Part shown: positions 17,000-24,605 of the stretch, piece after piece
How the letters are laid out: every line of letters starts with the position of its first letter
How positions within the stretch are numbered: position 1 is the stretch's first letter
Assembly: GCA_002711845.1 (NCBI GenBank)
Contig: PASF01000001.1
Span: 235,484 to 299,483 of the forward strand
DNA length: 64,000 nt
DNA from: Gammaproteobacteria bacterium
GTDB taxonomy: Bacteria; Pseudomonadota; Gammaproteobacteria; Pseudomonadales; Pseudohongiellaceae
Direction of reading: 5' to 3'
Translations under genes and position numbers: made by a program
The notes under the pieces: generated by a model
The model's database searches: none
Seen by the model: the letters and a program-made list of their open reading frames with translations, nothing else
Told to the model about the DNA's origin: nothing

Positions 17000-17148
17000 G
17001 GTGTCGGGCTCTACGAAGACGGAGGAAGGGTGCAACCCTAGGTATCGGCATGACCGCTTCGTTCTTGACCGCTGGACGGCGCGTAGGCGATTTGTTTGCA
17101 GACTGTGCAGGTATACGCGTTGCCCCGGGATTCGGTTCAGCGCATGCT

Positions 17149-17166
17149 TTGTAATGGGCCTGTCAC
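17149..17166 (+). promoter_or_regulatory. candidate Pho box upstream of PhoX-like gene
   Basis: TTGTAAT-GGGC-CTGTCAC has the 7-4-7 direct-repeat form of PhoB sites (consensus half CTGTCAT); the halves match 5/7 and 6/7. It lies about 100 bp before the PhoX-like start. The 11-mer CTGTCACATAA here (17160-17170) recurs exactly upstream of the receptor/phosphatase operon (42057-42067). Confidence 0.5.
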
Positions 17167-17267
17167 ATAAATGCGTTTAACTACGGTTCCGAAAAGACCG
17201 CACGTCAAAAAAGCAGGCACGGTGCACCGTCACGCACCGGCATATCCCAGAGAAAAGAGGTAGCATC

Positions 17268-18746
17268 ATGTCCAGACATCAACCGGAAAATCCCCAGCGT
17301 CGTTTCATGCTAAAGAGCAGCGCCATGGCCGTTGCCTTTGCCGCATCGCCAGCGGTCAGCGCCCTGCAATCCATGGCCAACCGCCAGGGCCGAAGCAATG
17401 CCGTGGCATCATCGCTGGCTGACAGTCCTTACGGCCCGGTGCGACCGGTGCGTGACACCGTGACCGGTCTGGAATTGCTGCAACTGCCCGAGGGTTTCAG
17501 CTACGCCAGCGTATCGTGGACAGGCGATGCCATGAGCAATGGCCAGTCAGTGCCCTTCGCCCATGATGGCATGGGTGTGATCGCCGAGCAGGGCGATGAG
17601 ATCATCCTGGTCAGAAACCATGAACTGGGTGCCGGTCCGCTGATCAATGCGCTTGGCCTGTACGATGAAGCAACCATCGCTGGCGGCCAGCGCGCCGCCG
17701 GTGGCAATACCAACATACATTTCTCCCGCAGTCAGCGTCGCGAGATTCGCACAGTGCCCAGCCTGGGTGGCACCCTGGCCAACTGCGCCGGCGGCGTGAC
17801 GCCATGGGGCACCTGGCTGTCATGCGAGGAAACCACCAACGACAGCACGGCTGAAGGTGGCCGCAAGCATGGCTATGTATTCGAAGTGACAGCAGACCCG
17901 GCGCAGACCACCGGTGAGCCCATCGTGGGCATGGGCCGCTACAAGCATGAAGCCGCTGCTGTGGATCCGGTCACCAGTTACGTCTACCTGACCGAAGACA
18001 ACCGCAATCAGTCGCCGATCTACCGCTTTATTCCCAACGATACCAGCCAGCAGGCTGGTGCCCTGGAAAAGGGCGGACGTTTGCAGGCGGCCAAGGTTGT
18101 CGGTATCGAGCGTGCCAATCTACTGGCGCCGGAGCTGGGTCAGGAAGTCGACATCGAATGGGTCGACATCGCCGACCCTGACATGGGCCCGATCGGCGAT
18201 GCCAGCGGACCCTACCTGCAGTCACGAGAAGCCGGTGCCCTGAGCATTAGCCGGGGTGAGGGCATCTGGTATTCAGAAGGTCTGTTCTACATAGTGGATA
18301 CCAGCGCCGGTGACAATGACGAGGGTGAGCCCGGTCAGGGCAATGGCGCGGTATGGATGCTGGATCCGGCAGAGAGCCGCATGCGCTGCCTGTTCGCCTC
18401 AACCCATGAGGTCATGGGCAACAACCCGGACAACATTACTGTTAGCCCGCGCGGTGGCGTGGTGATGTGCGAAGACGGCGGTGGCGTGGAAGATCAGTTT
18501 GGATTTGGTGAGCGCGTCCTGGGTTTGCAGACAACCGGCGACTCGTTTGTATTTGCCAAAAACAATGTTGTGCTCAGTGAGGCGGATATCACCCGTGCCG
18601 GCAAGCAGTGTGAGGCGAGGGACTACCGCAATCAGGAAATCGCCGGTGCCTGCTTTGACTCGACCGGCGAGTTTCTGTTCTTTAATATCCAGACGCCGGG
18701 CATTACCTTTGCTGTATGGGGTCCCTGGGAGAAAGGTCCTTTGTAA
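17268..18746 (+). CDS. PhoX-family (DUF839) exported alkaline phosphatase-like protein
   Basis: A 492-residue protein with a Tat-like signal (QRRFMLKSSAMAVAFAA). The body has PhoX-family landmarks: GLELLQLPEGFSYASVSW, LVRNHELG, CAGGVTPWGTWLSCEETT, GRYKHEAAAVDP and DNITVSPRGGVVMCEDG. These regions form the beta-propeller active site, which in PhoX uses iron and calcium to hydrolyse phosphomonoesters. Tat export fits a metalloenzyme folded in the cytoplasm. AGAGG lies upstream of the ATG. A Pho-box-like repeat in its promoter region supports phosphate-starvation control. Some DUF839 members may have other substrates. Confidence 0.88.
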   Translation: MSRHQPENPQRRFMLKSSAMAVAFAASPAVSALQSMANRQGRSNAVASSLADSPYGPVRPVRDTVTGLELLQLPEGFSYASVSWTGDAMSNGQSVPFAHDGMGVIAEQGDEIILVRNHELGAGPLINALGLYDEATIAGGQRAAGGNTNIHFSRSQRREIRTVPSLGGTLANCAGGVTPWGTWLSCEETTNDSTAEGGRKHGYVFEVTADPAQTTGEPIVGMGRYKHEAAAVDPVTSYVYLTEDNRNQSPIYRFIPNDTSQQAGALEKGGRLQAAKVVGIERANLLAPELGQEVDIEWVDIADPDMGPIGDASGPYLQSREAGALSISRGEGIWYSEGLFYIVDTSAGDNDEGEPGQGNGAVWMLDPAESRMRCLFASTHEVMGNNPDNITVSPRGGVVMCEDGGGVEDQFGFGERVLGLQTTGDSFVFAKNNVVLSEADITRAGKQCEARDYRNQEIAGACFDSTGEFLFFNIQTPGITFAVWGPWEKGPL

Positions 18747-18755
18747 AAGCTACCT

Positions 18756-18860
18756 GCGTTGCCATTGCTTCGTTAAAAGCAGGCTTAAAATGCTCATTTA
18801 CTAATCGTAAACTGCGCTTTTGCGCCTGCTTTTGCCTCGCACTGGCGGCCTCGCTAACGC
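18756..18860. repeat. nested inverted-repeat intergenic element (REP-like)
   Basis: Arms AAAAGCAGGC (18775-18784) and GCCTGCTTTT (18824-18833) are exact complements. Inside them is a second hairpin, TTTAC/GTAAA (18797-18801 and 18807-18811). Outside them GCGTT (18756-18760) pairs with AACGC (18856-18860). The element fills the gap between two convergent genes and looks like a dispersed structured repeat, perhaps also a bidirectional terminator. Similar sequence (CTCATTTACT...GTAAACTGCGC) recalls intergenic repeats of gammaproteobacteria, from memory only. Confidence 0.55.
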
Positions 18861-18873
18861 TTTTAGGCAGTGG

Positions 18874-19923
18874 TTATTCTTGTTCCTGGCGGCGTTTGCC
18901 CGCGAGGATGCCGGGCAGGGCGTAGTTGCCCTCGTGGCACGCGTATTCGTAGATACGCTCGTCCTCGGGCCGGGCGTATAACATCATCTCGGCTGTCCAC
19001 GGCCGTGTGTAGGCCACCGGGTCATTCATGGTGAAGCGGTAGACGATTTCCTCCGGCGATACCATACGCAGTGTCTCGGTCACTTCCAGATCCGGCCCGG
19101 AACCATAGTGCGACTGCTGCGGATGCATGTTGCGCGTGGTCACCACCAGCGTGTCGCCCTCCCAGCGGCCCACCGAATCCCCCATCCACTTATGCACATC
19201 AGGCGGCAGATGCTCGCCGTGCAAGCGGATGATGCGGGCGTCATGCATCATCTCCGCCATGATCATCACATAATCGTCAGTCTGCACAATCTGGTAATTG
19301 TTGTTGTAGATGATGGGCATCATCGGCGGGCCGGCGCTGGAGTTGGAGGTGCGGAAATCGTAGAACAGCAGGCAGCGCTCGCCTATCGTGGCCATTTCCG
19401 GCCCCAGGAAGGCATCCTCGCCATGCAGGTCTCGCCAGTGTTCCATCAGGTTCTGCTCGGGCGCGCCCTCACGAAAGGGGATCTGTCCGTCGGGTGGGTC
19501 GATGATCATCGAGGTGCGGTATTCGCCGTCGATGTTCACGACCTGAGTGCCACGGTCCAGCCAGAAGGTGTTATACGCTGCAGCGGTGTTGCCGTCGCTG
19601 GGCGGTGGCCGGTTCGGGTCGCTGGGGGCAAATGACTGCTGCTCGCGCTGCTGCGCATTCTGCTGCAGGCGATGTGCCTCTTCCGCGCTCATCGAGCGTT
19701 GGTCGCCGAAACGCGCTGGGCGTTGCAGCGGTGTCTGGGTGCCATTGGTCCAGACCCCCTGCAGATCGGGCTTGCCGTCCGGGGTGCGGGGCAGCGTCTG
19801 TGTTTGCGGGAAGGCGCCCAGACTGCTGCCCAGGGCGAGCAGGCCGACGAGCGCGGTGCAGATACTGCGGGCTGGCGCAGAGCGGGTCATTAAGTTGCCG
19901 GGCTTCTTTTTGTTAATCAGCAT
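18874..19923 (-). CDS. exported protein of unknown function
   Basis: A 349-residue protein from ATG 19923. It has a basic N-terminus and hydrophobic stretch (ALVGLLALGSSLGAF), then a mature start TPDGKPDLQGVWTNG seen in a widespread family of secreted proteins from marine and soil bacteria. Other landmarks are WLDRGTQVVNIDGEYRTSMI, GERCLLFYDFRTS, MGDSVGRWEGDTLVVTTRN and ETLRMVSPEEIVYRFTMNDP, suggesting a beta-rich ligand-binding fold. No catalytic motif is recognised. An alternative start is ATG 19890. It is convergent with the PhoX-like gene. Confidence 0.75.
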   Translation of the reverse strand: MLINKKKPGNLMTRSAPARSICTALVGLLALGSSLGAFPQTQTLPRTPDGKPDLQGVWTNGTQTPLQRPARFGDQRSMSAEEAHRLQQNAQQREQQSFAPSDPNRPPPSDGNTAAAYNTFWLDRGTQVVNIDGEYRTSMIIDPPDGQIPFREGAPEQNLMEHWRDLHGEDAFLGPEMATIGERCLLFYDFRTSNSSAGPPMMPIIYNNNYQIVQTDDYVMIMAEMMHDARIIRLHGEHLPPDVHKWMGDSVGRWEGDTLVVTTRNMHPQQSHYGSGPDLEVTETLRMVSPEEIVYRFTMNDPVAYTRPWTAEMMLYARPEDERIYEYACHEGNYALPGILAGKRRQEQE

Positions 19924-20012
19924 GATGGTACCTGCGGAATGGGTGAGCGGCCTGCCTACTATAACTGAAAATGGCTGGCAGCAGGACAGGCCAAATATTT
20001 TCGCGCATCGTA

Positions 20013-20042
20013 TTGACAATCATTCCTATTCGCGTTTATTCT
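20013..20042 (+). promoter_or_regulatory. bfd promoter overlapped by a Fur-box-like sequence
   Basis: A perfect -35 TTGACA (20013-20018) and TATTCT (20037-20042) at 18-bp spacing precede bfd. TGACAATCATTCCTA (20014-20028) matches 11 of 15 positions of the Fur 7-1-7 site TGATAATCATTATCA. Fur bound here would block RNA polymerase, giving iron-starvation induction as known for bfd in other proteobacteria. Confidence 0.6.
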
Positions 20043-20082
20043 AATCCTGTCCTGATCAATGTCCTGGAGTGAGGCTGCCCGA

Positions 20083-20280
20083 ATGTACGTTTGCATATGC
20101 CGTCAGATTACCGATAAACAGATTCGCGAGTATTGCGCAGGCGGTGATGTATCGATGGCGGATGTTCGTGCGGATCTGGGCCTGGCCAGTGATTGCGGTC
20201 GCTGCGGAAAGTATGCTCGCGAGATCGTGGCAGAAACGGTATCCGCGGCCAACCTCAAGGATGTTGCCTACGCCGCCTGA
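20083..20280 (+). CDS. bfd: bacterioferritin-associated ferredoxin
   Basis: A 65-residue [2Fe-2S] protein with cysteines at 4, 6, 38 and 41 (CIC and CGRC), the same positions as E. coli Bfd. It transfers electrons to bacterioferritin so that stored ferric iron is reduced and released to the cytosol. ATG 20083 gives the standard family length; the upstream ATG at 20059 would add eight residues not seen in the family. bfr follows 179 bases later with its own Fur-like sequence in the gap, so the two may be separately transcribed. Confidence 0.96.
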   Translation: MYVCICRQITDKQIREYCAGGDVSMADVRADLGLASDCGRCGKYAREIVAETVSAANLKDVAYAA

Positions 20281-20310
20281 GGGCACTGCCAAACCCCAAC
20301 AGGCAAATCC

Positions 20311-20325
20311 CAATCATTCTCGTTT
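20311..20325 (+). promoter_or_regulatory. Fur-box-like half in the bfd-bfr gap
   Basis: CAATCATTCTCGTTT resembles the right half of classical Fur boxes (AATCATTCTCATT). It lies about 135 bp before bfr. The left half is poor, and no convincing sigma-70 boxes were found in the gap. Confidence 0.35.
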
Positions 20326-20459
20326 CCAATCTCTTTTTCTTTTTAGTGTCAATGGTTTAGCGAAGTTTTGGCTTGACTTGGAAGCCATTCCGGCGCACCC
20401 TTGTCGGCAGATTTCGGGCGTTGTTCGCCAGAAACGCACCGACCGATAAGGAGTCAACC

Positions 20460-20924
20460 ATGAAAGCCGACAAAACCATGATCAAACACCTGAACAAAGC
20501 GCTTGGCAACGAGCTGGTGGCGATCAATCAGTACTTCCTGCATTCACGCATGTACAAGGACCGCGGTCTGACCAAGCTCGCCGACAAGGAATACGAGGAA
20601 TCCATCGACGAAATGAAGCATGCAGATCAGCTGATCGAGCGCATTCTGTTTCTGGAAGGATTGCCCAACCTGCAGAGCCTGGGCAAACTGCTGATCGGTG
20701 AGCACACCAAAGAAATGCTGGAGTGTGATCTTAAGCTTGAAAACGTGGCGATCCCTGACCTGCGTGACGGCATCGAATACGCCGAGTCTATTCGAGATTA
20801 CGGCAGCCGCGAGCTGCTATCGTCCATTCTGGAAAGCGAAGAAGAACACGTGGACTGGCTGGAGACGCAGCTCAGTCTGATCGAGTCGGTGGGTCTGGAG
20901 AATTACCAGCAGTCGATGATGTAA
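20460..20924 (+). CDS. bfr: bacterioferritin (heme-containing ferritin)
   Basis: A 154-residue four-helix ferritin. Ferroxidase ligands are in place: Glu18, Glu51 and His54, then Glu94 and the ESEEEH pair near 127-130. Met52, the heme ligand between subunits, is present in EMKH, matching E. coli numbering exactly. The 24-mer stores iron as a ferric mineral in the cytoplasm. AAGGAG precedes the ATG. It is paired with bfd upstream. Confidence 0.97.
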   Translation: MKADKTMIKHLNKALGNELVAINQYFLHSRMYKDRGLTKLADKEYEESIDEMKHADQLIERILFLEGLPNLQSLGKLLIGEHTKEMLECDLKLENVAIPDLRDGIEYAESIRDYGSRELLSSILESEEEHVDWLETQLSLIESVGLENYQQSMM

Positions 20925-20932
20925 TGCGGGTG

Positions 20933-20953
20933 GGAGGGGCTTACTGCCCCTCC
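20933..20953. terminator. GC-rich hairpin between bfr and the convergent hydrolase
   Basis: GGAGGGGC-TTACT-GCCCCTCC forms an 8-bp perfect stem immediately after the bfr stop and overlapping the last codons of the convergent hydrolase gene. There is no U tract, so if it terminates it may need Rho or act as an mRNA end-stabilising stem. Confidence 0.4.
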
Positions 20954-22065
20954 TGGCTGTTATGACCCTCCAGCCCATCCAGAAATTCCAGCACCGCCGC
21001 ATTGGTCGCTTCCGGCAGTTCCTGCTGAATCCAGTGCCCGGCCTCGGGCAACACCACCACGCCGCGCAGGTCTTCCACCACGCGGCTCATCGCGCCCTGT
21101 AAACGGCCCTGGGACGCACCGCCAATCACCACGTCATTTTCACCGGCGATAAACAGCGTCGGAATAGTGATTTTTTCCCCGGCCAGTTGGGGTGTGATTT
21201 CCCAGTTGCGGTGGAAATTTCGGTAATAGTTTACGCCGCCACGGAAGCCGGCCGCTTCAAACTGGCCGACAAAATAGTCCAGATCCGCTTGCGTCAGCCA
21301 GTCGGGCAGGCCCCTGGCCGCACCCAGGCGCGGGATCCAGCCGCCGGCCGAGCGGTGACGGTCCGTCACTTCCGGTGCCTCACGGGGCGAGTCAGGTGAC
21401 AGATACAGCCGGCTCAGCAGACCGTGTGGATCCGCGTCATATTCGGCTTCGGCCACGCCCGGCTCCTGGTGGTAAAGGATGTAGTAAAAATTATCGCCAA
21501 AGGCATTGCGCCAGCCCACCAGCGGTGATTCGGCCGGCCGGCCACTGTAGGGCACACTCATGGCAACCAGCGCGGAGAAGCGGTCCGGGTGCAGCAGCAC
21601 GGTGTTCCATGCCACTATCGAGCCCCAGTCGTGACCCATCAGGATGGCCTGGTCTTCGCCGTAGGCATCGACAATACCCACAATATCGGCGGCCAGCGTG
21701 ACGATGTCGTAGTCTTCCACATTGGCAGGTGCCTCGGTGGCGCCATAACCACGCATGTCAGGGGCCACCACGCGATAACCGGCATTGGCCACCGCCTGAA
21801 TCTGGTGCCGCCAGGAATACCAGGATTCCGGCCAGCCGTGTGCCATGATCACCAGCGGACCGGTGTCGCCCATGGTTGCCAGACGCATGCGGATGCCGTT
21901 GGTTTCAATAAAGCGGAAGCTGATACCGGGGATGGGTGACTCCTCGTTCATAAGCGCACTCTTAGTTTGGACGTCGGTTTGGGCAGACAGGTGGCCTGAC
22001 ACTGCGCTCAGGCACAGCAGTGCAGTGGCCGCGAGTGTGCTGAAGAGCGATCGTGACGTTTTCAT
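20941..22065 (-). CDS. exported alpha/beta hydrolase, soluble-epoxide-hydrolase-like
   Basis: A 374-residue protein with an N-terminal signal peptide (about residues 1-28). The oxyanion-hole motif is HGWPESWYSWR, followed by APDMRGYGATEAP. The nucleophile is Asp in MGHDWGSIVAWN, and the C-terminal His is in EAGHWIQQE. HGWP with Asp in GHDWG is characteristic of epoxide hydrolases and related dehalogenases. It probably opens epoxides in the periplasm. It is one of three epoxide-hydrolase-like enzymes in this window. Confidence 0.87.
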   Translation of the reverse strand: MKTSRSLFSTLAATALLCLSAVSGHLSAQTDVQTKSALMNEESPIPGISFRFIETNGIRMRLATMGDTGPLVIMAHGWPESWYSWRHQIQAVANAGYRVVAPDMRGYGATEAPANVEDYDIVTLAADIVGIVDAYGEDQAILMGHDWGSIVAWNTVLLHPDRFSALVAMSVPYSGRPAESPLVGWRNAFGDNFYYILYHQEPGVAEAEYDADPHGLLSRLYLSPDSPREAPEVTDRHRSAGGWIPRLGAARGLPDWLTQADLDYFVGQFEAAGFRGGVNYYRNFHRNWEITPQLAGEKITIPTLFIAGENDVVIGGASQGRLQGAMSRVVEDLRGVVVLPEAGHWIQQELPEATNAAVLEFLDGLEGHNSQEGQ

Positions 22066-22137
22066 GCTCAGGTACCCTCTGGCTTTGGTATGATGCAGCC
22101 GAGCTTACAACATTTACCCTGACAGAAGAACCGCCTT

Positions 22138-22458
22138 ATGCTGAGTTTGTTGGACCTGATCTGGTTGGCGCTGCTGGTGGTGCTGGTCAACCATTGGTGG
22201 CGATCCCGTGACGCCAAGGCGTTTGCTTTGCAATATGCTGCCCGTCGCTGCAAGGAGCTGAACCTGCAGTTGCTTGACCAGAGCATGGTGCTGAAGCAGA
22301 GCCGGCTGCGCCGCGGCGATACCAGCGTGCTGCAATGGTATCGCCGCTACGACTTCGAGTTTTCCTCCACCGGTCACGAGCGTTACCCCGGCACAGTGGA
22401 GCTTGCCGGCAACCGCCTGCTGGGTATTGAGATGTCAGCCTACGTCACTCACGACTGA
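22138..22458 (+). CDS. DUF3301 family protein
   Basis: A 106-residue protein with one N-terminal transmembrane helix (residues 3-20). A conserved cytoplasmic region includes ARRCKELNLQLLDQSM and LQWYRRYDFEFSSTGHERYPG. This pattern defines DUF3301, a gammaproteobacterial family of unknown function. TATGAT, a possible -10 box, lies about 45 bp upstream. It is divergent from the preceding hydrolase and convergent with the sulfatase-like gene. Confidence 0.88.
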   Translation: MLSLLDLIWLALLVVLVNHWWRSRDAKAFALQYAARRCKELNLQLLDQSMVLKQSRLRRGDTSVLQWYRRYDFEFSSTGHERYPGTVELAGNRLLGIEMSAYVTHD

Positions 22459-22476
22459 GCGACTTGCCGCGAAACC

Positions 22477-24483
22477 CTAGCGGGTACCGGGCATGATCTC
22501 GAACACCGGATCAAACTCGACCAGCACGGATGCCAGCTGCTGGAGCACGCCTGCATTGCCGGTGATCTGACCCCGTCCACCGGTGAGCTGGCTCGCCAGC
22601 GTGGCCTGGCCCATGATCACCTGGTCCAGATCACTGCGGTTCATGGTGATGCTGGCATCGGCGTCACTGGCGCGGTAACCAGCGATGTTGGTCAGGGTGC
22701 CGCCGCGCATTTCGATGACAAACTGCTCACCGTTGTCCGGCGTACTGAAGTTGAGTTTGAATGCCATGCCATCGGCCAGCTGGCTGTCCACCCGGGTAGC
22801 AATGGCGTCCCACCATTGTGTCGTGGTCATGGCACGTGCCAGATCGGGACTGGTACCGCGCGCCGGGCCAGCGGGCGCCACACCCACGCGCAGTTCCTGC
22901 GCCGCCGTCAGAAAAGCGTTGCGCATGCTGGCACTTTCGTATTGATAACCCAGCTGCTCAAAGGTCGCTGCCAACAGGTCCTTGCCGGTCTGGTTGTCGG
23001 GCTCGGCGTAGACCAGTTTATTGAGGATCTCCATGGCGTGGCGGTACTGCCCATCGTCAAACAGTGCCTGTGCGCGTGGCAAAATCGCGTCAGCACCGCC
23101 CATCATGTCCACGTACAGCGGGGCCGACTCTTCGGGGGACAGCGGCGCCAGTGTGGCCGGATTACCGTCCCAGTAGCCGAGGTAGCGATTGATCACGGCG
23201 CGTGAGTTGTGGAACTCCGAGCCATGGTACTGCCGCACACTCCAGCTTTGCTGCAGTGACTGTGGCACCTGATACTCGTTGTGCATCTGGCTGATGGTGA
23301 TGCCACGATTGGCCAGGTTCAGTACCTGGTTGTTGAGGTTGGCGTAGGCATCACGCTGGTCGCGCATGACTTCCTGGATACGGTCATTGCCCCAGCGTGG
23401 CCAGTTGTGTGAGGAGATCATTACCTCGGCGTCCTGGCCGAAGCGATACAACGCTTCATTGATCTGGCGTGACCAGGACAGGGCGTCGCGCACCAGGGCC
23501 CCGCGCAGGGTGTAGATATTGTGGATGGTGGCGGTGATGTTCTCCGCCGCCCAGAACACATTGTGGTCCGGGAACCAGGCATTCATCTCTGCCGGCGCCT
23601 CGGTGCCGGGTGTATTCTGGAAAATAACCCGCACACCGTCGATGGTGTGCTCCTCAAAGTCATCGCTGACCACCACGGTGGGGGCAATCAGGCCACTGCT
23701 GCCGCGCGCCAACGCCTTGCCGATGGCGGAATCCACCTGCCCGAAGGGGCCCGGTACCAGCGGGTTGCCGTACTGATAGGACGCGCGGCGGGTCATGGCA
23801 TTGCCGGCATACACATTTTCGGAAATGGCCTCCTCCATGAACCCGATCGGTGCATAGATATCGACGCCCCCGCTCTGTACATCGGTATCGTCGATGACAC
23901 CGCGTACGCCGCCAAAATGATCGATGTGCGAGTGTGAATATACCACTGCGGAGACCGGCCGTTCCCCGAGTTGCTGGTTGGCAAAGGCCAGCGCCGCGGC
24001 GGCGGTCTCGCGGGTCAGCAGCACGTCAAACAGAATCCAGCCACGGTCGCCCCTGATCAGGGTCATGTTGGCCAGGTCGTAGCCGCGTATCTGGTAGATG
24101 AAATTCGGCACCACCTCATACAGCCCATAGTTCATGTTCAGCGTCGCCTGCCGCTGCAGGGAGGGATGAATGCTGTCGTAATCCTGACCGTCCAGTAAAA
24201 AGTCGTAACGGCCCATATCCCAGACCACATTGCCGGCGGCGCCGAGAATCTGTCGGTAGTCAGGTGCAGCGATAAAGCCGCGCTGTGACTCGTCAAAGTC
24301 ACGGTCATCGGCAAACGGCAGCGAGGCGCGCAGCCCGGCCTGTTGTTCGGCGGTGGCGGCGCTGGCGGGCTGACTGACGCGCTGGGTGGAGGATTGTGCG
24401 TAAACACGACTGACTGCGCAGGTGCCAAGTAACAGCACCAGGACGACTAGCGTAGAGAAATGACTGCTACTGGTGGTTCGCAT
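22477..24483 (-). CDS. SdsA1/YjcS-type alkylsulfatase, exported
   Basis: A 668-residue protein. A signal peptide (ending VYAQ near residue 30) precedes a metallo-beta-lactamase domain with the dizinc motif HSHIDHFGG and ligands in FWAAENI and SSHNWPRWG. A helical dimerisation domain (about residues 390-530) and an SCP2-like C-terminal domain follow. This is the three-domain SdsA1 plan. It hydrolyses primary alkyl sulfates such as dodecyl sulfate to alcohol and sulfate. ATG 24483 has GAGG at good spacing. An inverted repeat lies in the divergent promoter region. Confidence 0.92.
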   Translation of the reverse strand: MRTTSSSHFSTLVVLVLLLGTCAVSRVYAQSSTQRVSQPASAATAEQQAGLRASLPFADDRDFDESQRGFIAAPDYRQILGAAGNVVWDMGRYDFLLDGQDYDSIHPSLQRQATLNMNYGLYEVVPNFIYQIRGYDLANMTLIRGDRGWILFDVLLTRETAAAALAFANQQLGERPVSAVVYSHSHIDHFGGVRGVIDDTDVQSGGVDIYAPIGFMEEAISENVYAGNAMTRRASYQYGNPLVPGPFGQVDSAIGKALARGSSGLIAPTVVVSDDFEEHTIDGVRVIFQNTPGTEAPAEMNAWFPDHNVFWAAENITATIHNIYTLRGALVRDALSWSRQINEALYRFGQDAEVMISSHNWPRWGNDRIQEVMRDQRDAYANLNNQVLNLANRGITISQMHNEYQVPQSLQQSWSVRQYHGSEFHNSRAVINRYLGYWDGNPATLAPLSPEESAPLYVDMMGGADAILPRAQALFDDGQYRHAMEILNKLVYAEPDNQTGKDLLAATFEQLGYQYESASMRNAFLTAAQELRVGVAPAGPARGTSPDLARAMTTTQWWDAIATRVDSQLADGMAFKLNFSTPDNGEQFVIEMRGGTLTNIAGYRASDADASITMNRSDLDQVIMGQATLASQLTGGRGQITGNAGVLQQLASVLVEFDPVFEIMPGTR

Positions 24484-24534
24484 AACGATGGCCTCTTTTT
24501 TTGTACAGGCAGTAAAGCTGAATTTTGTGGGCAC

Positions 24535-24549
24535 TTCAAGCGGCTTGAA
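24535..24549. promoter_or_regulatory. 15-bp inverted repeat in divergent promoter region
   Basis: TTCAAG-CGG-CTTGAA is a perfect inverted repeat with a 3-base centre. It sits about 52 bp before the sulfatase start and 57 bp before the divergent epoxide-hydrolase gene, so one regulator could control both. Confidence 0.45.
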
Positions 24550-24605
24550 TCGCCTGATCAGGGCAGCTACTATCGATGTCACCCTAAGCACCGGAGAACT
24601 GGCCC

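Noticed and set aside
20059..20082. Upstream ATG as the start of bfd
   Set aside because: It would add eight residues before the conserved MYVC start and shift the cysteines from their fixed positions.
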